From: Homoserinibacter gongjuensis
GTDB lineage: Bacteria; Actinomycetota; Actinomycetes; Actinomycetales; Microbacteriaceae
Assembly (NCBI RefSeq): GCF_030161875.1
Contig: NZ_BSVA01000001.1
Location: 1,550,001 to 1,614,000, forward strand
Direction: 5' to 3'
Length of the DNA stretch: 64,000 nucleotides
Below the pieces are notes generated by a model. It worked only from the letters and a program-made list of their open reading frames with translations. It was not told where the DNA came from and ran no database searches. The position numbers and the translations under genes are program-made. Position 1 is the first letter of the stretch, and each line of letters starts with the position of its first letter. Positions 58,574-64,000 of the stretch are shown here, one piece after another.

Positions 58574-60019
58574 TCAGGCGAAGAGCGCCTCGATGGGCCC
58601 GCGGGCGAAGTAGATGAGGAAGCCGACCGCCACGACCCACAACAGCGGACTCACCTTGCGCGCCTTGCCGCTGAGCGCCTGCACGAGCACCCAGCTGATG
58701 AAGCCTGCGCCGATGCCGTTCGCGATCGAGTAGGTGAGCGGCATGACGGTGACCGTGAGGAACACCGGCAGCAGCACCGCGAAGTCGGTGAGGTCGATGT
58801 GGCGGATCTGCGACATCATCATGGCGCCCACGATCACGAGCGCGGCGGCCGCGATCTCGGTCGGCACGATCGAGGTGAGCGGCGTGAAGAACATCGCGAG
58901 CAGGAACATGGCGCCCGTGATGAGGTTCGCGAAGCCCGTGCGCGCGCCTTCGCCGATGCCCGAACCCGACTCGATGAACACGGTGTTCGAGGAGGATGAC
59001 GTGAGACCACCCGCGACGGCGCCGACACCCTCCACGATGAGGGCCGACTTGATGCTCGGGAAGTCGCCCTTCTCATCCGCCAAGTTCGCCTCCTTCGCAA
59101 GGCCCGTCATGGTGCCCATGGCGTCGAAGAAGTTCGTGAAGACGAGCGTGAACACGAGCATGATGAGCGTCACGATGCCGACCTTGCCGAGGTCGAAGCC
59201 GAAGTCGACGGCCCCCACGAGGCTCAGGTCGGGCAGCTGGAACGGCGAGCCGGCGAGCGCCGGAACGGTCAAGCCCCAGCCGCCGGGGTTGACGCCGTCG
59301 TCGGAGAACATCGGGCCGATGTGCCAGATCGCCTCGACGATCACCGCGATCACGGTTCCGGTGATCAGGCCGATGAGGATGCCGCCCTTGACGCGCAGCG
59401 CGACGAGGATGCCCGTCAGCACGAGGGTGATCACGAACAGCAGCGTCGGGACGGTCGCAACAGACCCGGCGATGCCGAGGCCGACGGGCGGCGACGCCTC
59501 ACCGGTCGCGGTGACGAAGCCCGAGTTCACGAAGCCGATGAAGGCGATGAACAAGCCGATGCCCACCGTGATGGCGATCTTGAGCGCGAACGGCACCGCG
59601 TCGAAGATGAGCTTGCGCAGGCCGGTCGCCGCCAGCAGCACGATCACGAGACCGTTGATCACGACGAGGGCCATGGCTTCGGGCCAGGTCACCTGACCCA
59701 CGACCGAGAACGCGAGGAAGGCGTTGATGCCGAGGCCGGCGGCGAACGCGAACGGCAGGCGGGTGATGAGACCGAACAGGATCGTCATGACCCCGGCGGT
59801 GAGTGCCGTCACGGCACCCAGGGCGGCGAAGTCCAAGGTGTTGCCGTCGACATCCGGCTTCCCCGACAGGATGATCGGGTTGAGGATGACGATGTAGGCC
59901 ATCGTCACGAAGGTCACGAGTCCGCCGCGCACCTCGGTGCCGATGGTGGACCCGCGTTCCGAGATGCGGAAGAAGCGGTCGAAGGCGGACGTGGGCTGTT
60001 TCGACGTGGTGGTGTTCAC
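58574..60019 (-). CDS. NCS2-family purine permease (AzgA/PbuG-like)
   Basis: A 481-residue membrane protein with about 13 hydrophobic segments. The AzgA-type signature runs GGLVTFVTMAYIVILNPIIL, FAFAAGLGINAFLAFSVV and VFTNFFDAMGTMTGLAKEAN, then SSSSNTVFIESGSGIGEGAR. Such proteins import hypoxanthine, guanine or adenine with protons. Its position beside purH makes purine salvage a natural partner. ATG 60019. It diverges from the leader ORF and ABC exporter, and I see no purine riboswitch before it. Confidence 0.92.
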   Translation of the reverse strand: MNTTTSKQPTSAFDRFFRISERGSTIGTEVRGGLVTFVTMAYIVILNPIILSGKPDVDGNTLDFAALGAVTALTAGVMTILFGLITRLPFAFAAGLGINAFLAFSVVGQVTWPEAMALVVINGLVIVLLAATGLRKLIFDAVPFALKIAITVGIGLFIAFIGFVNSGFVTATGEASPPVGLGIAGSVATVPTLLFVITLVLTGILVALRVKGGILIGLITGTVIAVIVEAIWHIGPMFSDDGVNPGGWGLTVPALAGSPFQLPDLSLVGAVDFGFDLGKVGIVTLIMLVFTLVFTNFFDAMGTMTGLAKEANLADEKGDFPSIKSALIVEGVGAVAGGLTSSSSNTVFIESGSGIGEGARTGFANLITGAMFLLAMFFTPLTSIVPTEIAAAALVIVGAMMMSQIRHIDLTDFAVLLPVFLTVTVMPLTYSIANGIGAGFISWVLVQALSGKARKVSPLLWVVAVGFLIYFARGPIEALFA

Positions 60020-60110
60020 GAAGGCTCCGGAGATCGAGGCGGGCGAGCGGCAGTGCTCCGGGCCTGAGTCTAGAGCCGCGCAGCCCGCGCTCAGCGCCGA
60101 TGATCGCGTG

Positions 60111-60140
60111 TTGCGTCGCGACGGATCGCGGGCATATTCT
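60111..60140 (+). promoter_or_regulatory. Probable promoter of the leader ORF and ABC exporter
   Basis: TTGCGT (60111-60116), 18 bases, TATTCT (60135-60140), about 57 bases before the leader ATG. The match is moderate. It faces the exporter genes in the divergent gap with the purine permease gene. Confidence 0.5.
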
Positions 60141-60196
60141 GTAGGGCTGCTCGGGCATCCCTCCGGGCGGACGAGCTCGCATCACGAGGAGGCATC

Positions 60197-60274
60197 ATGA
60201 CGTACACCGGCACTTCGCGCCCTGTTCTGGCCGCGATCCCGGTCGTCGGCGCCTCCGTCGCGCGACGCCGTTAG
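60197..60274 (+). CDS. Leader peptide ORF (25 residues) upstream of an ABC exporter
   Basis: ATG 60197 has the best ribosome site of the region, AGGAGG at 60187-60192, and the frame ends at TAG 60272. The peptide starts MTYTGTSRPVLAAIPVV and ends VARRR. The next gene begins 105 bases further on, after a hairpin and a CCTCCT at 60336-60341 that is the exact complement of the leader's AGGAGG. Such an arrangement resembles the BmrB leader of bmrCD in Bacillus subtilis, where ribosome stalling controls an ABC drug exporter. That analogy is inference. Confidence 0.55.
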   Translation: MTYTGTSRPVLAAIPVVGASVARRR

Positions 60275-60297
60275 CGGCTCAGCCCGCCCGCCCTTTC

Positions 60298-60316
60298 GAC
60301 GGATCCGGAATCCGTC
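60298..60316 (+). promoter_or_regulatory. Hairpin between leader ORF and ABC exporter
   Basis: GACGGAT, 5 bases, ATCCGTC: a 7-bp stem 23 bases past the leader stop codon. It could be part of an attenuator together with the CCTCCT at 60336-60341, or merely a processing structure. Confidence 0.4.
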
Positions 60317-60379
60317 GCCCACGTCCCACGTTCCACCTCCTGTGCGCCGCCGTCTGTGCGCGCCCGTCTCGGATGTCTC

Positions 60380-62200
60380 ATGCCTGATCAGTCGACCCCA
60401 CCCACCCGCGGCACTGTGCGCACGCTCGCGCGCATCCTGCCGTTCGTCCGTCCCTACCTCGGGCGCACCGTCACGAGCCTCTTCGTGTACGTGGCGCTCA
60501 CGATGGTGTCGCTCAGCGTGCCCGTCGTGCTGCAGTGGATCATCGACGGCCCACTCACGACCGGCGACGCCCGGCAGGTGTGGCCCGCGGCCGGCATCGT
60601 GCTCGGTCTCGGCATCGCCGAGGGGCTGCTCATCATGGTGCGCCGCTTCCTCGTGCTGACCCCCTCGACCCATATCGAGGCGAACATGCGCAACGCGCTC
60701 TACGCGAAGCTGCAAGATCTGCCGGTGGCGTTCCACGACCGCTGGCAGTCGGGTCAGCTGCTGTCGCGCTCGATGAGCGATCTCTCCACGATCCGCCGCT
60801 GGCTCGCCTTCGGCGTCATCCTGCTGGTCGGCAACGTCGTGGTGATCGTCGTCGGATTCGGCATCCTGTTCACCTGGTCGTGGCAGCTCGCGCTCGTGTT
60901 CATCATCGCGTCGATCCCGATGTGGGTCGTCGGGTTCCGCTTCGAGCACCGCTACTCGCTCGTGTCGCGCCGTGCGCAAGACCAGCAGGGCGATCTCGCG
61001 ACCACCGTCGAGGAGTCCGTGCACGGCATCCGGGTGCTGAAGGCCTTCGGACGCGGCAAGCACAGCCTCGAGAACTTCCTGCGTCAGGCCGAGGAGCTGC
61101 GCGGCACCGAGCTCGAGAAGGCGCGCTCGATCGCCGGCCTGTGGCTGTGGCTGCTGCTGATCCCGGATGTGGCGTTCGCCCTGTCGCTGCTCGGTGGCGT
61201 CGTGCTCGCCGCGAGCGGGCAGCTGACCGTGGGCGGCCTCATCGCGTTCTTCGCGGCCGCCGCCGTGCTGCGCTGGCCCATCGAGTCGATCGGCTGGTTG
61301 CTCTCGATGACCTTCGAGACACGTACCGCCGTCGAGCGCGTCTTCGAGGTGCTCGACGAGCCCAACCCGATCCGCGACCCCGAGCATCCGTCGACCGTCG
61401 CCGAGCCGCGCGGCCGGCTCGTGTTCGAGAACGTGCACTTCCGCTACCAGGACTCGCCGCCCTCGGTTCCCGACCTGCTCGACGACGTCGTGCTCGAGGT
61501 GGAGCCGGGAGAGACCATGGCGCTCGTCGGGCTCACGGGCTCGGGCAAGACGACGCTCACGGCGCTCGCGACGCGACTGTACGACGTGACGGGCGGGCGC
61601 GTGCTGCTCGACGGCGTCGACATCCGGGAGCTCACGCGCGACGAGCTGCGCGCGCGTATCGCGATGGCGTTCGAGGAGGCGACGCTGTTCTCGGCGTCGG
61701 TGCGCGAGAACGTGCTGCTGGGTCGCCCCGAGCTCGATCTCGATTCGCCCGAGGCGGATGCCGTGCTCGCCGAGGCGCTCGAGATCGCGCAGGCCGACTT
61801 CGTCGAGCGGCTGCCGCTCAGCGCCGACACGACGATCGGCGAGGAGGGGCTGAGCCTCTCGGGCGGGCAGCGGCAGCGGATCGCTCTCGCGCGTGCGATC
61901 GCGGCGCGGCCGTCGGTGCTCGTGCTCGACGACCCGCTGTCGGCGCTCGACGTCGACACCGAGGCGCGCGTCGAGGCGGGCCTGCGGCGCGTGCTCGCCT
62001 CGACGACGGCGCTCGTGGTCGCGCACCGGCCGTCGACCGTCATGCTCGCCGACCGCGTGGCGCTGCTTGAGAACGGGCGCATCACGGACGTCGGCCGGCA
62101 CTCGGAACTGCTCGCCCGCAACGAGCACTACCGCTACGTGATCTCGTCGCTCGACGAGGATCGCGAGACCGAACATGAGGAACAGGAGGTGATCGCGTGA
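60380..62200 (+). CDS. ABC exporter half-transporter with degenerate Walker B (first subunit of heterodimer)
   Basis: A 606-residue type IV ABC exporter: six membrane segments, then an ATPase. Walker A is [10 protein letters not shown], the signature [15 protein letters not shown], the H-loop VAHRPST. Walker B reads [12 protein letters not shown]: the catalytic Glu is Asp, codon 61931-61933, as in the degenerate-site subunits of heterodimers such as TM287/288 and BmrCD. Its partner is encoded directly downstream, overlapping by GTGA. ATG 60380 has only a weak ribosome site, and GTG 60356 is an alternative, which fits translation control by the leader region. Confidence 0.92.
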   Translation: MPDQSTPPTRGTVRTLARILPFVRPYLGRTVTSLFVYVALTMVSLSVPVVLQWIIDGPLTTGDARQVWPAAGIVLGLGIAEGLLIMVRRFLVLTPSTHIEANMRNALYAKLQDLPVAFHDRWQSGQLLSRSMSDLSTIRRWLAFGVILLVGNVVVIVVGFGILFTWSWQLALVFIIASIPMWVVGFRFEHRYSLVSRRAQDQQGDLATTVEESVHGIRVLKAFGRGKHSLENFLRQAEELRGTELEKARSIAGLWLWLLLIPDVAFALSLLGGVVLAASGQLTVGGLIAFFAAAAVLRWPIESIGWLLSMTFETRTAVERVFEVLDEPNPIRDPEHPSTVAEPRGRLVFENVHFRYQDSPPSVPDLLDDVVLEVEPGETMALVGLTGSGKTTLTALATRLYDVTGGRVLLDGVDIRELTRDELRARIAMAFEEATLFSASVRENVLLGRPELDLDSPEADAVLAEALEIAQADFVERLPLSADTTIGEEGLSLSGGQRQRIALARAIAARPSVLVLDDPLSALDVDTEARVEAGLRRVLASTTALVVAHRPSTVMLADRVALLENGRITDVGRHSELLARNEHYRYVISSLDEDRETEHEEQEVIA

Positions 62201-64000
62201 CGCTCGCAGGTGTGGAGGGCGAGGACCGCCAGGACTACACGCGCGAGGAGAGCCGCGCGATCCGCGCACGCTCCTCGCGGCTGCTCGGCTCGCTGCTGCG
62301 ACCGCTGCGCGGCCGTGTCGTGGTGGCGATGCTCATCGTCGCCACGAGCACGGCGCTGCAGACCGCCGGCCCCGCCCTCATCGCGTTCGGGATCGACGCG
62401 GGTCTGCCCGCCATCCTGAACCACCAGGATGCGATGCCGCTCGCCGTCGTCGTGCTGCTGTACCTGGGCGCCGCGATCGTGGGCGCCGTGCTCATGTGGC
62501 ATTACACGATGCTGTCGGCGCGCATCAGCCAGGCGTTCCTCTTCGACCTGCGCGGGCGCATCTACCGGCACGCGCAGCTGCTGAGCCTCGAGTTCCACGA
62601 GAGCTACACCTCGGGGCGCATCATCGCGCGGCAGACGAACGACCTCGACTCGATCCGCGAACTGCTCGACTCGGGCATCCAGGGCCTCATCCGCGGCGCG
62701 CTCTACATGGTGTTCATCGCGGCGACCCTGCTGTTCCTCGACCCGATCTCGGCGCTCGTGATCGCGTGCTCGGTCCCCGTGCTGCTCGTGCTGACGCGCT
62801 GGTTCCAGGTGACCTCGCAGCGCGCCTTCCGCGCGACGCGCGTGCACTCGGCGCGCCTCATCGTCAAGTTCGTCGAGACTATGACGGGTATCCGTGCGGT
62901 GAAGGCGTTCCGCGCCGAGCAGCGCAACGCGGGCGAGTTCGGTGCCACGAACGAGAGCTACCGCGACGCGAACGCCAAGGCGATCGGCGTGTTCGGCATC
63001 TTCGACCCGAGCCTCGTCGTGATCGGCAACATCGTCGTCGCGGTCGTGCTGCTCGTGGGCGGGCTGCGGGTGGCGGATGGCGGGCTCGCCGTGGGCGTGC
63101 TGCTCGCGGCCCTCATGTACACGCGGCGCTTCTTCGACCCGATGGAGGAGATGGCGCAGTTCTACAACTCGTACCAGTCGGCATCCGCCGCGCTCGAGAA
63201 GATCTCGGGCGTGCTCGAGGAGAGCCCGAGCGTGCCGGATCCGGTGCGCCCCGTCGACCTGTGGACGGCGAAGGGCGCGCTCGACTTCGACGACGTGCGC
63301 TTCGCCTACCACGAGGACCGCGTCATCCTGCCCGACTTCGAGCTGCACATCCCTGCCGGGCAGACGGTGGCGCTCGTCGGCTCCACGGGTGCCGGCAAGT
63401 CGACGCTCGCGAAGCTCGTCGCGCGGTTCTACGACCCGACCGACGGTGTGGTGCGGCTCGACGGCGTCGACCTGCGCGACGTGCACCCCAAGGATCTGCG
63501 CCGCGCGATCGTCATGGTCACCCAGGAGGCGTACCTGTTCTCGGGCACCGTCGCCGACAACATCGCGCTCGGCAAACCGGGGGCGACCCTCGACGAGATC
63601 CGGGCTGCAGCGCACGCGGTGGGGGCCGACACCTTCATCGAGGCGCTGCCCCAGGGCTACGACACGGATGTCAACAAGCGTGGCGGCCGCGTCTCGGCGG
63701 GCCAGCGGCAGCTGCTGTCGTTCGCGCGCGCGTTCCTCGCGGATCCGGCCGTGCTGATCCTCGACGAGGCCACCGCATCCCTCGACATCCCGAGCGAGCG
63801 GTTGGTGCAGGAGGGCCTCACCACCCTGCTGGCCGACCGCACCGCGATCGTCATCGCGCACCGTCTGTCGACGGTCGCGATCGCCGACCGCGTGCTCGTG
63901 ATGGAGCACGGCCGCATCGTGGAGGACGGCACGCCCGCGGAGCTCATCGGCGGAGACGGCCGCTTCGCGACGCTGCACAAGGCATGGCGGGACTCTCTCG
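62197..64000 (+). CDS. ABC exporter half-transporter, second subunit (cut by window end)
   Basis: GTG 62197 follows AGGAGGTG; the frame is open to the window end, 601 codons, and probably lacks only the last few. Six membrane segments are followed by an ATPase with Walker [21 protein letters not shown], the signature [19 protein letters not shown] (SAGQR instead of SGGQR), intact Walker [12 protein letters not shown] (Glu codon 63766-63768) and H-loop IAHRLST. With the first subunit it forms an asymmetric pair with one competent ATP site. Export of drugs or lipids is the usual role of the family; the substrate is unknown. Confidence 0.93.
   Translation, partial: MTLAGVEGEDRQDYTREESRAIRARSSRLLGSLLRPLRGRVVVAMLIVATSTALQTAGPALIAFGIDAGLPAILNHQDAMPLAVVVLLYLGAAIVGAVLMWHYTMLSARISQAFLFDLRGRIYRHAQLLSLEFHESYTSGRIIARQTNDLDSIRELLDSGIQGLIRGALYMVFIAATLLFLDPISALVIACSVPVLLVLTRWFQVTSQRAFRATRVHSARLIVKFVETMTGIRAVKAFRAEQRNAGEFGATNESYRDANAKAIGVFGIFDPSLVVIGNIVVAVVLLVGGLRVADGGLAVGVLLAALMYTRRFFDPMEEMAQFYNSYQSASAALEKISGVLEESPSVPDPVRPVDLWTAKGALDFDDVRFAYHEDRVILPDFELHIPAGQTVALVGSTGAGKSTLAKLVARFYDPTDGVVRLDGVDLRDVHPKDLRRAIVMVTQEAYLFSGTVADNIALGKPGATLDEIRAAAHAVGADTFIEALPQGYDTDVNKRGGRVSAGQRQLLSFARAFLADPAVLILDEATASLDIPSERLVQEGLTTLLADRTAIVIAHRLSTVAIADRVLVMEHGRIVEDGTPAELIGGDGRFATLHKAWRDSL

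Overview
The window is about 70% G+C, densely coded and typical of a high-GC actinomycete. Gene content and order (guaB, guaB3 and guaA close together; sucC-sucD-DUF6350-purN-purH; DUF222 HNH endonuclease; SURF1-like protein; LAXTG sorting signals) and the habit of placing GAT and GCA codons inside GGATG/CATCC point to Microbacteriaceae. That family call is inference. I see no tRNA, rRNA, CRISPR, prophage or insertion sequence.

Layout: 0-1.3 kb, end of a membrane protein gene and a THUMP-like methyltransferase. 1.4-2.9 kb, heat-shock regulated groES with two CIRCE-like operators, then rarD. 2.9-11.1 kb, a branched-chain amino-acid/amide ABC importer: two lipoprotein binding proteins on the plus strand and livHMGF on the minus strand, with an AbiEi/DUF559-type gene between. 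11.2-23.6 kb, guanine nucleotide synthesis (guaB, guaB3, guaA) interleaved with glpD, a LAXTG surface protein, a KhtTU-like K+/H+ antiporter, SURF1 and DUF3817. 23.7-27.3 kb, an MFS exporter, two small membrane proteins and a glycerophosphodiesterase. 27.4-39.1 kb, an envelope locus: a degenerate histidine kinase, a normal histidine kinase and a NarL-type regulator in one overlapping operon, then a truncated and an intact Ig-like LAXTG protein, a lipoprotein S1C protease with PDZ, a membrane protein and two related small lipoproteins. 39.1-48.4 kb, pcrA, a squalene-cyclase-like protein, two MFS transporters, an HNH endonuclease and a GH1 beta-glucosidase. 48.4-58.4 kb, DUF2236, sucCD, two hydrolases, DUF6350, purN and purH. 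58.6-64 kb, a purine permease diverging from a leader ORF and a heterodimeric ABC exporter that runs off the end.

Two features cut across the window. First, I count 24 one-base frameshifts in 18 otherwise well-conserved genes, including guaB, sucC, pcrA and purN. Every one is repaired by adding one base to a G or C run of 3-5, and I saw no G/C run longer than five anywhere. This looks like systematic homopolymer under-calling, so I annotate these as whole genes and give the defect site. Second, many gene boundaries carry long inverted repeats. One 70-bp family occurs three times at constant length, and two copies supply the stop codon of the gene upstream.

The most promising biology is the envelope locus with its pseudo-kinase/kinase pair, the leader-ORF-controlled asymmetric ABC exporter, and the repeat families.
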